This document shows, in pieces, positions 51,349 through 60,420 of a stretch of DNA of 64,000 nt (the stretch's first letter is position 1; each line of letters opens with the position of its first letter). A model generated the notes under the pieces. The model was not told where the DNA came from. It worked only from the letters and a program-made list of their open reading frames with translations, and did not search any database. The DNA is from Mesobacterium_A sp034670065. Its GTDB lineage: Bacteria; Pseudomonadota; Alphaproteobacteria; Rhodobacterales; Rhodobacteraceae. Position numbers and translations under genes: made by a program. The stretch covers positions 124,001 to 188,000 of the forward strand of contig JAXMOG010000005.1 of the NCBI GenBank assembly GCA_034670065.1, read 5' to 3'.

Positions 51349-52520
51349 AAGCGGTTCTGACGCGCCTTTTTGGACGTTTGCCGATTGGCTGGCTGCAGCT
51401 GACCCATAACAAAACCCGTTTTGCTGCAGCAGTTGCAGGCGTAACCTTTGCGACGTTGTTGGTCTTTATGCAGCTGGGAATTCTTGGCGCGCTGAATTTT
51501 TCGACCGTGGCACCCTATTCGTTTTTCGATGCCGATCTGATGATCTCCTCCGAAGACACCCGCACCCTGTCTGATGGCAGCAACGTGGCCCGAACCCGGT
51601 TGTATCAGGCACTGGGCGTGGCGGGCGTGGCAAGCGGCACTCCACTCTACATAGGCAACTTGGAATTTCAGCAACCAAATGGCGATACAGCCACGTTGCA
51701 GACATTTGGGCTGAACACCGCAGACAGCACCTTTGTGATCCCAAAAGTTGCTGCGCAATTTGACTTGCTGATGACAGAAAACGCGACACTGATCGACACC
51801 GCCACCCGTGGTGTGCCGTCAGAGATTTTTGATGACCTGAAAACAGGTAAACCCTTCCCGTTTGAAGTGAAGGGGCAAACCCTAACGGCGGTTGGCACGT
51901 TGGAAATGGGTGGCGGCTTTTTTTCGGACGGTACGCTGTTTGTATCTGATCAAACCTTCCTGCGGTTCTTTCCAAACCGCAGCAGCGGCGCGCCCAACCA
52001 TATACTGATCAAGACGGACCCTGGGGTTGCTGTTGAGGACGTGGTTGAGCGGCTACAGGCCATCCTGCCCCAAGACGCGATCCTTATTCGAACGCTGGAA
52101 GACGCAGCTGATGGCGACCTGTCCTACCAAGCCACACAGCGCCCCACCGGCATTGTCTTTGGCTTTGGGGTGCTTATTGGCATCATTGTCGGGATCGTGA
52201 TTGTCTATCAGGTTCTTTCAACGGATGTTGCCGACCATTTGCGCGAATACGCCACGTTCAAAGCCATGGGATACAGTCACCGTTTCTTTTTAGGCATCGT
52301 GTTCGAAGAGGCGATCGTTCTGGCCGTCTTTGGCTTCATTCCGGGATTGCTGATCGCGCTTGGGTTATATTTCGGGATGAGTACCGTAACAGGCCTGCCA
52401 CTGGTCATGGATGCTCAGCGGGTCGTTATGGTCTTTTTCGGCACCTTGATTGCTTGTTCCGTGTCCGGCGCGATTGCAACTCGCCGTCTGGCAGCAGCAG
52501 ACCCGGCGGACCTGTTTTGA
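51345..52520 (+). CDS. DevC-type ABC exporter permease
   Basis: A 391-residue permease with an N-terminal membrane segment (TRFAAAVAGVTFATLLVFMQ), a large periplasmic domain (about residues 45-260) and a C-terminal FtsX-like bundle of three segments (GIVFGFGVLIGIIVGIVIVY onward). DevC family. It overlaps the adaptor gene by 4 bp and the ATPase gene by 1 nt, so it belongs to a three-gene exporter operon. Confidence 0.92.
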   Translation: MKAVLTRLFGRLPIGWLQLTHNKTRFAAAVAGVTFATLLVFMQLGILGALNFSTVAPYSFFDADLMISSEDTRTLSDGSNVARTRLYQALGVAGVASGTPLYIGNLEFQQPNGDTATLQTFGLNTADSTFVIPKVAAQFDLLMTENATLIDTATRGVPSEIFDDLKTGKPFPFEVKGQTLTAVGTLEMGGGFFSDGTLFVSDQTFLRFFPNRSSGAPNHILIKTDPGVAVEDVVERLQAILPQDAILIRTLEDAADGDLSYQATQRPTGIVFGFGVLIGIIVGIVIVYQVLSTDVADHLREYATFKAMGYSHRFFLGIVFEEAIVLAVFGFIPGLLIALGLYFGMSTVTGLPLVMDAQRVVMVFFGTLIACSVSGAIATRRLAAADPADLF

Positions 52521-53212
52521 TGAGTAACGACACGCCAATCAAAATATCCGGGCTGAACCATTTCTTTGGTACTGGCGAAGCACGTAAACAAGCGATCTGG
52601 AATGTCGATCTAGAGATCGCGCGCGGAAAGCTGACCATCCTGATGGGACCATCCGGCTCTGGCAAGACAACTGTTCTTACACTGATGGGCTGCCTGCGCG
52701 ATGTTCAACACGGAAGCGTCGGTTTGTTGGGGGCCGAATTGAATGGCGCCAGCCAAGACCAAATGGTTGCCCTGCGGCGGCGCCTTGGGTTCATTTTCCA
52801 AGCGCATAACTTGCACGAAAGCCTGACAGCCACGCAAAACGTTCTGATGGGGCTGCAGGTTCACGGCAAAGGCAACCCGCGCCAACAGGTCCATGCGGCG
52901 CAACACATGCTGGGTTTGGTGGGGTTGGCAGATCGGCTGAACTACCTTCCAGGCAGCCTGTCCGGTGGCCAAAAACAACGCGTCGCAGTTGCCCGCGCCT
53001 TGGTCTCCAACCCGGACATTATTTTTGCCGACGAACCCACCGCGGCGCTGGACCGTGAATCTGGGCGTACGGTGGTTGAGATGCTCAAAGCTCTTGGGCA
53101 AAAACGAAATACGACCACCGTTATGGTCACTCATGACAACCGCATTCTGGAACTCGCAGATCGGATCATCACTCTGGAAGAAGGGCGCATCGTCAAAGAC
53201 GAATTGATGTAA
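52520..53212 (+). CDS. DevA/LolD-type ABC exporter ATPase
   Basis: A 230-residue ATPase of the MacB/LolD/DevA class. Walker A GPSGSGKTT is near residue 43, Q-loop in FIFQAHNLHES, signature LSGGQKQRVAVARAL and Walker B IIFADEPTAALD. It powers the DevBC-like exporter. The start is the ATG overlapping the permease stop (TGATG). Confidence 0.94.
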   Translation: MSNDTPIKISGLNHFFGTGEARKQAIWNVDLEIARGKLTILMGPSGSGKTTVLTLMGCLRDVQHGSVGLLGAELNGASQDQMVALRRRLGFIFQAHNLHESLTATQNVLMGLQVHGKGNPRQQVHAAQHMLGLVGLADRLNYLPGSLSGGQKQRVAVARALVSNPDIIFADEPTAALDRESGRTVVEMLKALGQKRNTTTVMVTHDNRILELADRIITLEEGRIVKDELM

Positions 53213-53662
53213 GCTTTGCCCATCACCGCAAAAGTCCGAACTATCGCCTGTTATTGAACCAATCGCGCCAGTGCTATGCGAACAACACGGATTGGTCCGA
53301 GTTTTCATTGAGACGAATGCCGAGTTTGAAGCCCGCCGCAAACCGCAAATTGAATGCAGCACGCCTAAACGGATGCCTCGGACAATGGGAACGTTTGGAT
53401 CATCGCGCGGGAGGTTGCGTTGTGCATATCCTTCCAGTCAGGCGCAGTCAGACCCGTATTGATAATCGTGGAAAGCTTTTGAGAAACGTCAAATCGCACC
53501 CGAGGCGCTGACGCGGCCCCTTCCCTGCCTGCAACACGTAACGCAGTTTTGGGAATGAGGTTGGTGTGGCCACTTCGCTCACCAATAATGTGGGCATAGC
53601 AGACCCGTCCAAAGCCACTAAATAACCGCGCCGGACGAAAACCGTCCGGCGCAAATATTAGA
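53213..53662. other. 450-bp intergenic stretch without a supported gene
   Basis: No convincing coding sequence. A minus-strand frame (53365-53742) reads through into ribH2 on the antisense-like register and has no recognisable domain. Apart from the hairpin listed separately at 53628-53652 I see nothing structured. It could hold a decayed gene remnant. Confidence 0.5.
53628..53652 (-). terminator. Hairpin after ribH2
   Basis: A perfect 10-bp stem (GCGCCGGACG / CGTCCGGCGC) with a 5-nt loop, 10 bp beyond the ribH2 stop. The T tract on the minus strand is poor (GGTTATTTA), so efficiency is uncertain. Confidence 0.6.
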
Positions 53663-54133
53663 TCAGGCCACAGCCTGTGCAACAGGTGCAGACAACTGCT
53701 GATACAGTCGCGCTGTCTCCACTGCGGCATCAGCCGCTTCACGCCCTTTTTTCACGAAATGTTCGGTATAGAACGTCTGGTGATCTTCCGTCGGCTGGAA
53801 GTGATGCGGTGTCAGCGAAACCGACAGAACCGGAACACCGGTTTTCAGGCCAACATCCATCAGCCCGGAAACAACGGATTGCGCGACAAAGTCGTGCCGG
53901 TAAATACCACCGTCGACCACAAGCGCGGCCGCCGCAATGGCGGCATAGTCGCCCGTCGTTGCCAAAGTTTGCGCCAGAAGCGGCATTTCAAAAGCACCGG
54001 GAACATCAAACGTGTCCACTTGCGCGTCGAAACCAAGTTCCGCCAGCCGCTGCTGAAAGCCAACCAATGCCTGATCAACGATATCTGCGTGCCAGCGCGC
54101 CTTAATGAAGGCGAATTTTGGGGATTTTGTCAT
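53663..54133 (-). CDS. ribH2: 6,7-dimethyl-8-ribityllumazine synthase, type II
   Basis: Condenses 5-amino-6-ribitylaminouracil with dihydroxybutanone phosphate in riboflavin synthesis. The 156-residue protein has the type II (decameric, Brucella RibH2-like) features: ARWHADIVDQALVGF at residues 12-26, DVPGAFEMPL (43-52) and GIYRHDFVAQSV (76-87) with the catalytic-region H80. The C-terminus KKGREAADAA is typical. A solitary rib gene preceded by an FMN riboswitch suggests it is a second, regulated lumazine synthase in addition to the housekeeping one. The ATG is at 54133. Confidence 0.95.
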   Translation of the reverse strand: MTKSPKFAFIKARWHADIVDQALVGFQQRLAELGFDAQVDTFDVPGAFEMPLLAQTLATTGDYAAIAAAALVVDGGIYRHDFVAQSVVSGLMDVGLKTGVPVLSVSLTPHHFQPTEDHQTFYTEHFVKKGREAADAAVETARLYQQLSAPVAQAVA

Positions 54134-54205
54134 AGCTCTAGATCCTTTCCACATGACAGAATCCCAGAGCGTCAGAAACGCACAGGCCAAAAGCCCGTCC
54201 GCCCC

Positions 54206-54330
54206 ATTCTCTACCATCCGGACTTTAACCGTCGGCCCCGGAATTCCACCGGATCTGCTGACCCATTCACAATGAATGGCGCTCGCGGGCTATAACCGCC
54301 GGTGGGGAATTTCACCCCGCCCTGAGAATG
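54206..54330 (-). ncRNA. FMN riboswitch (RFN element)
   Basis: Upstream of ribH2 on the minus strand. Conserved blocks in order (minus-strand sense): TCAGGGCGGGGTGAAATTCC, CACCGGCGGTTATAGCCCGC, a variable arm, CAGATCCGGTGGAATTCCGG, GGCCGACGGTTAAAGTCCGG and ATGGTAGAGAAT. These are the canonical RFN junction elements. The distance to the ribH2 ATG is about 70 nt, room for an expression platform that lowers translation or transcription when FMN is high. Confidence 0.96.
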
Positions 54331-54680
54331 CCCGCTGCGTACGAAGTGCGGGTTTCAATGTCAATAATGCCGTTCCGTCAAAACCCCGTCTGATCCGGGG
54401 TTCGCCGGACAATTCCATGCGATTTTGGTGAAATCCAAGCCGCCTTCGACCCGTTTTCTTAGGCTTGAAAGGGTCGTACAGAGCGCAAAGGTATGTCTGA
54501 AAAAGAACATTGATTCGCGCAAATTTGCCAACCAATAGCTTAACTGAAGGCCATAAAATCAAGTAAAAGTAGCAAAATTCCCTTTGAAATAGAAATTACG
54601 CTACGTAAAACTCGCTTCCCCGCCTAAGCTTTCATCGGCCCGTACAGCTTGTACGAACAATATTTTTTGGGGGGACTGAA
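54331..54680. other. 350-bp divergent region upstream of riboswitch and Ca-repeat gene
   Basis: No gene is supported here; a 90-codon minus-strand frame overlapping the riboswitch has no domain. It holds a perfect hairpin at 54382-54402 (AACCCCG / CGGGGTT, 7-nt loop, followed on the minus strand by TTTT), the expected ribH2 promoter, and the promoter and ribosome site (TTGGGGGGA) of the 908-residue protein. Confidence 0.5.
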
Positions 54681-57407
54681 ATGGCTATTATTAATGGCAC
54701 ACCGAATAACGACACTTTGATCGGCACAGTTGGTGACGACACGATCAATCCAGGCGCCAATGATGGGTATGATCGTTTGGACGCGACCAGTGGGAACGAC
54801 CGATACGTTTTTTCCTCAAGCAACGGCAATTCCTATTATGAATTGCGCTATCGGGATCTGACTGGCCCGATCACCGCCAATATCGATACCGTCAACAATA
54901 CCGGGACCGTCTCAAAAACTGGTCAGGGTGTGGATACGCTGATCGACATTCGTCGGGCCGGTGACTATGGAAATAACACTGGCGACGGGTTTGGACTGGC
55001 CGGAACGATCCAGAACGACAGCCTAATTCTAAATAGTCTACCCGACAGTTGGTTCGGCTTTTCGGGCGGAGAAGGCGCTGACAGCTATGCGATCACATTC
55101 AATGACATCTCGAATGTAAGATTGGATTTTTCCTGGGGCTTTTCCTCAGACCCGACCAGCGGCGCAAGTGTCAATCTACTGACCCAGACCATTTCAAACG
55201 ACGGTTTTGGAAACGCCGAATCCCTCAGCATTTCAAACTGGGTCGGACGGATTGAACTTCAGGGCACCGATAATGCCGATACATTGATCGGCAGTAATTT
55301 TGATGATCGCTTTCGCCCACGGGATGGCAACGACACGGTTGTGGGCAATGGAGGCTTCGATGAACTGCGCTATGATCGCGGTGAAATCGACAATTTGTAT
55401 GTCGATCTGGGCGCAGGCGTTGCGACAGGCACATGGAATGGTACCGGCTTCACAGACAGTATCAGCGGAATCGAATCCGTTCGCGGTTCTGACAGCGATG
55501 ACATTATCACTGCGGCAGGGACCACTGGCCATCACCGTATGCGCGCGCGCGACGGTAACGACACGCTGATCGGCAGTGACGGCGACGATGAATTGCGCGG
55601 CGAGGATGGCAATGACTCGTTGACCGGCGGCGCCGGTGACGACACGCTGCGCGGCGACGATGGCAATGACACCTTGATTGGTGGCGGTGGCAACGACCAA
55701 TTGCGCGGCGGTGACGGGAATGACTATCTGGATGCGTCTGCTGGCCTAACTTCCGAAGAGCAATGGGGGGATTTCGTGACCCCCGGATTGGGGCAAGACA
55801 CCGTGGTGGGTCATGCCGGGCTTTGGGCCACCGGTGACGGCGGCGATATCAGCTATGGCGATGTATCCGGCGTTGGCGGATTAACCATTACAACAGCGGA
55901 TGGTGGCAGTGGCACAGCGGTCAGCGGTGATGGCCGGGTTAACGACACGTTCACGTACACCCATGCTTTTGGTGGGTCCCAAGACAATGACCTGCTGATC
56001 GGCAGTGACGAGGACCATTTTCAACTGTTCGAAGGACACGGCGGCAACGACACGATCAATGGCGGCGGAGGTTGGGACCAAGTCAGCTATCGCTGGGAAT
56101 CCGGCTGGGATTCGAGCAGCCCCAACTTGGGCATTAATGCACAACTGGCTTCGGGAACGGTCACCGATACGCATGGCGATACGGATACATTGACCGGTAT
56201 CGAAGAAATTCGCGGCTCGACAATGCATGACGTGATGAACGCCTCTGGTTCCTCCACTGCGTGGCGATTGCGCGGCGAGGATGGCAATGACCGGTTGATC
56301 GGCAGTGCTCAGGGTGACCGGTTGCAAGGCGACGACGGCGATGATCTCCTGTACGGCGATGGGTTCCACCCCGGACAATCCCGCGCGGAAGCCGGGCAAG
56401 TTTACCGTCTGTATCAAGCCACATTGGGGCGCGCACCAGATTCCGCCGGGCACTCTGGCTGGACGCAGCAATTGGCTGAGGGCGGTAATACGCTAGATGG
56501 CGTCGCCGCTGGGTTTGTGGGCAGTCAGGAATTTCAAAACACCTATGGTGCGCTGAACAATTCCGGCTTTGTCAATTTGCTGTACCAAAACGTGCTGGGG
56601 CGTGCGGGCGATACGGCTGGCGTTGCTGCTTGGTCGGCACAGCTGGATGGCGGTGCAACACGACAAAGCGTGGTGTTGGGATTTTCGGAAAGCCAGGAAT
56701 TCCAAAACAACACAAACGCAGCTGCGACAAGTTTCACCCAAGGCAACACGCCATCCGTATGGGCCGATGATGTCTTTAGAGTCTATCAAGCCACGTTGGG
56801 ACGCGCGCCAGATTTGGCTGGTTTCCAGGGCTGGTCAGACCAACTGGGCAGCGGACGCGCTTTTTCAGAGGTCGTGACTGGTTTCGTTGCCAGCCAGGAA
56901 TTCCAGAACACCTATGGCGCGCAGGATGACAGTGGCTTTGTGTCACTGCTCTATCAGAACGTTCTGGGCCGCGCCCCGGCACAGGCCGAGGTGAACGCCT
57001 GGCTGGCCAATATCGCCGGCGGGTCCAGCCGCGAAGATGTGGTTGAAGGCTTTGCGCAATCGCAGGAATTCATCAACGGAACGGCCGCATCGATGAAGAC
57101 TTGGGCCCGTGACCAAGGCTGGCATGACAGACTGGACGGTGGTGCAGGCAATAACGTGCTGGCCGGGGGCATTCTGGCCGATCAGTTCATCTTTGACACC
57201 TCATCCGGCGGCACTCATACGGTGCGCGATCTGGAAGCTTGGGATGCGCTGTATTTCGGTAATTTCGGGTATTCAGCGGCATCAGATGCCACCGCGCATA
57301 TGTCTCAGTCCGGTGCTGATGTCGTCTTCTCGGATCAGGGTGTGACAGCCACGTTTGAGGACGTGACGCTGGCCCAGATTACCGATGACATGATCCTGAT
57401 GGGTTAA
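54681..57407 (+). CDS. Large calcium-repeat (RTX-like) protein with two DUF4214 units
   Basis: A 908-residue protein with no N-terminal signal. Residues 1-280 hold scattered hemolysin-type turns. Residues about 288-352 form an uninterrupted GGxGxDxxx calcium-binding array (DGNDTLIGSDGDDELRG and so on). Residues about 572-690 and 696-790 are two DUF4214 domains with the paired motifs YQATLGRAPD and LYQNVLGRA plus SQEFQNTYGA. The C-terminus (LAQITDDMILMG) fits an uncleaved type I secretion signal. It is likely exported by a type I system and folded by calcium outside the cell; roles in adhesion, biofilm or surface layer are inferred. No secretion genes are adjacent. Confidence 0.9.
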   Translation: MAIINGTPNNDTLIGTVGDDTINPGANDGYDRLDATSGNDRYVFSSSNGNSYYELRYRDLTGPITANIDTVNNTGTVSKTGQGVDTLIDIRRAGDYGNNTGDGFGLAGTIQNDSLILNSLPDSWFGFSGGEGADSYAITFNDISNVRLDFSWGFSSDPTSGASVNLLTQTISNDGFGNAESLSISNWVGRIELQGTDNADTLIGSNFDDRFRPRDGNDTVVGNGGFDELRYDRGEIDNLYVDLGAGVATGTWNGTGFTDSISGIESVRGSDSDDIITAAGTTGHHRMRARDGNDTLIGSDGDDELRGEDGNDSLTGGAGDDTLRGDDGNDTLIGGGGNDQLRGGDGNDYLDASAGLTSEEQWGDFVTPGLGQDTVVGHAGLWATGDGGDISYGDVSGVGGLTITTADGGSGTAVSGDGRVNDTFTYTHAFGGSQDNDLLIGSDEDHFQLFEGHGGNDTINGGGGWDQVSYRWESGWDSSSPNLGINAQLASGTVTDTHGDTDTLTGIEEIRGSTMHDVMNASGSSTAWRLRGEDGNDRLIGSAQGDRLQGDDGDDLLYGDGFHPGQSRAEAGQVYRLYQATLGRAPDSAGHSGWTQQLAEGGNTLDGVAAGFVGSQEFQNTYGALNNSGFVNLLYQNVLGRAGDTAGVAAWSAQLDGGATRQSVVLGFSESQEFQNNTNAAATSFTQGNTPSVWADDVFRVYQATLGRAPDLAGFQGWSDQLGSGRAFSEVVTGFVASQEFQNTYGAQDDSGFVSLLYQNVLGRAPAQAEVNAWLANIAGGSSREDVVEGFAQSQEFINGTAASMKTWARDQGWHDRLDGGAGNNVLAGGILADQFIFDTSSGGTHTVRDLEAWDALYFGNFGYSAASDATAHMSQSGADVVFSDQGVTATFEDVTLAQITDDMILMG

Positions 57408-57421
57408 GAAAAAACAGCAAT

Positions 57422-57465
57422 GATGGGCTTGGGTAAATACCAATTGGCCAAGCCCATCTGTTTTT
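57422..57465 (+). terminator. Intrinsic terminator of the Ca-repeat gene
   Basis: An 11-bp stem GATGGGCTTGG / CCAAGCCCATC with a 15-nt loop, followed by TGTTTTT, starting 15 nt after the stop codon. Confidence 0.85.
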
Positions 57466-57560
57466 CGCAGCGACGCCAAAAGCTGCGCGATCATTTTGCA
57501 AACGTGCCCAGCCACTTACCGCAGACATTGGGACACTCCCCGGTTTCAGATCAGATCGAC

Positions 57561-58226
57561 TTAAACACTCATCGCGAGGGTCTGGCTGATCTGCGTCAGC
57601 CCCCGACCAGATTGCGCCATCCACGTGTTGAACGCGGTTTGCACCTGCGCCATCGCGCGGCGTGATGTGGGGGCTTTGTCGATCACGCCTTCGCCGACCA
57701 ATCGCGCAACAACGTCTTGCGTCATGACATAGCTGTCCCGGCCCATGTGGCGCAAAAACCGCTGCCCGGTCGCCGAACCAAGCCGTGATCCGCCGGTGGC
57801 CAATGCGTGCAGCAATTCATTGTGCCGCTCGACAGGCCATTCCGCGACAAAGGCGCCGACGCCACCATGTTCGTTTGACAGCTGGTGTAGGTAATGTGCG
57901 TTTTCCAGAACGGCGGCAATTTTCATACCGTTTCGCACGATTGACTTGTCAGACAAGAGCCGATCCATGTCTTCGTCATGAAAACTGGCGACGCGGGCGA
58001 CATTGAACCCCTCAAACGCAGTCTCAAATCCGGGCCACTTTGTTTCGATGACCTTCCAGCTAAAGCCTGCGCGAAAAATGCTTTTGGCGACCATCGACAG
58101 CCACCGATCATCCGGGATCGCAGCCAGTTCGGCAGATGACAACGGCGTGCTCAACAGTGCCTCAAGCGCTTCTGGCCCGCCTTTTCGCTCTGCCGCGATT
58201 TCGTAAATCTCTTCAAAGTCACGCAT
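57561..58226 (-). CDS. DNA-3-methyladenine glycosylase I-like protein
   Basis: A 221-residue protein of the Tag (adenine glycosylase, HhH-superfamily) type, expected to remove 3-methyladenine from DNA. Landmarks are AKSIFRAGFSWKVIETKWPG (about 48-67), FNVARVASFHDEDMDRLL and GMKIAAVLENA. The Cys/His zinc site of E. coli Tag is not evident, so it belongs to a divergent subgroup and activity is not certain. The ATG at 58226 is preferred to a TTG two codons earlier. It is 42 bp from the deaminase gene on the same strand. Confidence 0.82.
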   Translation of the reverse strand: MRDFEEIYEIAAERKGGPEALEALLSTPLSSAELAAIPDDRWLSMVAKSIFRAGFSWKVIETKWPGFETAFEGFNVARVASFHDEDMDRLLSDKSIVRNGMKIAAVLENAHYLHQLSNEHGGVGAFVAEWPVERHNELLHALATGGSRLGSATGQRFLRHMGRDSYVMTQDVVARLVGEGVIDKAPTSRRAMAQVQTAFNTWMAQSGRGLTQISQTLAMSV

Positions 58227-58268
58227 CGCCAATCTTCCTGTTTCGGCTTTGGAATGAAGGTCGTGCCG

Positions 58269-58751
58269 CTATTCAGTCCAGAAGCCTATGTGAACGTCAA
58301 CGCATTCATCCTCGATCAACGGCCCCACAACTTCAACATCTCGTTGCCCGGCGTCAAACACGGTTCGACACGGCAAATCCATTGTCAGGTTTTCGGGGTG
58401 CGGGCCGATCAGGTCTTTCAATGCCTTCTCACTTAGCCCGTACACAACCCGCCCAAGCCCTGCCCAATAGACAGAGCCGGCACACATCACACAGGGTTCT
58501 GCGCTGGTGTACATGGTGCATGTCGCAAGAAATGCCGCATCATATTTCAACGAAGCTTCTGTCATCAAATTGCGTTCGGCATGGCCCGTTCGATCCCCGA
58601 CTGTGCCGCAGGTATTCATCGCCTCAGCCAGAACCTTGCCGTCTGATCCCGCCAGAACCGCCCCAAACGGATGATCCCCACGGGCACGCGATTGTTCTGC
58701 CAGCTTTATGGAACGGCGCAGCAGCTTCAGATCAGTTTCACTTACAGTCAT
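58269..58751 (-). CDS. Nucleoside/base deaminase (CMP/dCMP deaminase fold)
   Basis: A 160-residue zinc deaminase. The catalytic HAE is at residues 57-59 (DRTGHAERNLM) and PCVMC at 86-90 (SAEPCVMCAGSVYWAG). The layout resembles guanine deaminase and related base deaminases more than TadA. It may act on guanine, a cytosine-type base or another aminated heterocycle. The ATG at 58751 is chosen because GGAAGG sits 12 nt before it; a GTG four codons earlier is within that Shine-Dalgarno. It is divergent from the oxygenase at 59344. Confidence 0.87.
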   Translation of the reverse strand: MTVSETDLKLLRRSIKLAEQSRARGDHPFGAVLAGSDGKVLAEAMNTCGTVGDRTGHAERNLMTEASLKYDAAFLATCTMYTSAEPCVMCAGSVYWAGLGRVVYGLSEKALKDLIGPHPENLTMDLPCRTVFDAGQRDVEVVGPLIEDECVDVHIGFWTE

Positions 58752-59343
58752 AACAGTCTTCACCTTCCGTTTTGGACAACCCTACGAGATAGGTTCGCAC
58801 AACACGCATGCTGCCACGTCCGGCGACGCCCAACCAGATACCTGCCCGATTTTCGCTCAACCAGATCTGGTTCGACCACATTTTCATCAGTAATTTTGAA
58901 ATTCGCAATTTCCGGACGGGAAAAACTTTGACACATCTTCTGCATTTGCCCTCAAATTAAGGGGAGTAGAAGCGGTGGGCCCAACGGGCCTGACATTGCT
59001 CATCACCTGTCTGAACACCTTGGCCTTTTGCGCCAATGGTTTTGATCCGGAATGATGAGGCGCGCGAACAAACAGCTCACCCCCCTTTTGAAGACAAAAC
59101 CAGAGTTAAATTTTTTTTCAATAACTTAGGAGGATTTCAGCAATCGGTTGATCAGGCTTGAAAACGGTTTTCGCGGCAAACGGGCACGCAAAGCCCAAAG
59201 TCCATTCTTTTTCGTCTGATCGAGCACCGTAGATACGCATTTTCGACCAACAACCGTTGGTCGCATACTTCGGAGTATAAGCAGTCAGCGTCTTGTTCGG
59301 CGTCGGTCATTGCTCCTCAACTCACCTTGTATGGAGAACTTCA
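58752..59343. promoter_or_regulatory. 592-bp divergent control region with three palindromes
   Basis: No gene is supported. It contains the perfect palindrome AACCAGATCTGGTT (58859-58872), whose half site CAACCAGAT recurs at about 58832; the inverted repeat CGACCAAC / GTTGGTCG with 4-nt spacer (59243-59262); and directly after it ATACT / AGTAT with 4-nt spacer (59264-59277). An AGGAGG at 59130 precedes no open frame. These repeats suggest regulator sites for the deaminase and oxygenase promoters. Confidence 0.55.
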
Positions 59344-60339
59344 ATGAACCCTGAAAAGACCTATGACCTGACCGAACTGGAAAAAGAAAAACACATTGGT
59401 GCTTATGGCGTTGAGGTTGAGCGGGACATTCCGCAAATCGACATGAGCAACTACTTTGACCGCAAGGAAGAAATCACAGACGCGCTTTGGCAGGCAGCCA
59501 CGGGCATCGGTTTTTTCCAGTTGGTCAATCACGGCATTCCATCAAGCTTGATTGACGAAGCCTTCGCCATATCAGCTGCGTTTTTTGACCTGCCGGCATC
59601 GACAAAGGCGCAATACCCGCTGATGCCCGGCACGAATTCAGGTTGGGAATATCTGGCCCAAGTTCGGCCATCGACCGGTACGGCCGACCGCAAGGAAAGC
59701 TATCAGATCACCCTGCCCCGCATGAAGAAACTGTGGCCGACGGGTGAAGAACTTGCTGGCTTCAAAACCACCATGTTGGCATTCGAACGGCACAACTGGG
59801 CGCTGGCGATGAAGGTCTTGTCCTGCTTTGCGGATCGGTTGGATTTTCCGCCCGAATTCTTCACCGACGGGCACGACCCGGAAAAGCCAGAATATCAATC
59901 CACCTTGCGTCTTATCCACTATCTGGGAATGGAAGACGCCAAGCCAGAAGACTTCAAATTCTGGCGCGCTGGGGCGCATACGGATTTCGACTGCCTGACC
60001 CTGCTGCACCAAAAAGAAGGGCAAGGTGGGCTGCAAGTTTGCCCAGGCAAAGATTCAAAGGGGCGTGCAATCGCCTGGACAGATGTTCCCCCAATCGGTG
60101 GGGTTGTGACCTGTAACATCGGAGACATGCTTATGCGTTGGTCGGACGATAAATTGCTGTCCAACCTGCACCGTGTTCGCATGCCCAAACCACAAGAATA
60201 TCTTGGCCCGCGATATTCGATTGCTTATTTCGCGCAGGCCAATACTGACACGGTCCTGGAAGGCCCAGAAAAGAAGTATGAGCCGATGACAGCCCATGAC
60301 TACATTCAGATGCGTCTGGGGGCCAATTTCGCAAAATAA
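59344..60339 (+). CDS. Fe(II)/2-oxoglutarate-dependent oxygenase (isopenicillin N synthase family)
   Basis: A 331-residue non-haem oxygenase. The iron triad is visible as H212 and D214 (GAHTDFD) and H276 (NLHRVRMP), and R290 with S292 (RYSIAYF) binds 2-oxoglutarate. IGFFQLVNHGIP near residues 55-66 is the standard N-terminal motif. The substrate is unknown; the fold includes thymine-7-hydroxylase and gibberellin-type oxidases, and the divergent base deaminase hints at a nucleobase-related substrate. The ATG at 59344 follows TGGAGAAC. Confidence 0.9.
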   Translation: MNPEKTYDLTELEKEKHIGAYGVEVERDIPQIDMSNYFDRKEEITDALWQAATGIGFFQLVNHGIPSSLIDEAFAISAAFFDLPASTKAQYPLMPGTNSGWEYLAQVRPSTGTADRKESYQITLPRMKKLWPTGEELAGFKTTMLAFERHNWALAMKVLSCFADRLDFPPEFFTDGHDPEKPEYQSTLRLIHYLGMEDAKPEDFKFWRAGAHTDFDCLTLLHQKEGQGGLQVCPGKDSKGRAIAWTDVPPIGGVVTCNIGDMLMRWSDDKLLSNLHRVRMPKPQEYLGPRYSIAYFAQANTDTVLEGPEKKYEPMTAHDYIQMRLGANFAK

Positions 60340-60396
60340 AGAGGTTTGCCAAACCGTCCTATGCCTCTGGCAGGCAAGCGGTTTGGCCCGCCCGAA

Positions 60397-60413
60397 GGGG
60401 GCATGATGCCCCC
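60397..60413. terminator. Hairpin between convergent oxygenase and quiC1 genes
   Basis: GGGGGCAT / ATGCCCCC around a single G, a near-perfect 17-bp palindrome located between two convergent stop codons. There is no long T tract, so its assignment as terminator rests on position. Confidence 0.45.
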
Positions 60414-60420
60414 TTACACC

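Noticed and set aside
53365..53742. Minus-strand frame overlapping the end of ribH2 and the following gap
   Set aside because: It is in another frame through ribH2, with no recognisable domain; at most a decayed remnant in the gap.
59053..59130. A 25-codon frame starting ATGATGAGGCGC in the deaminase/oxygenase gap
   Set aside because: Too short, no good ribosome site and no recognisable product.
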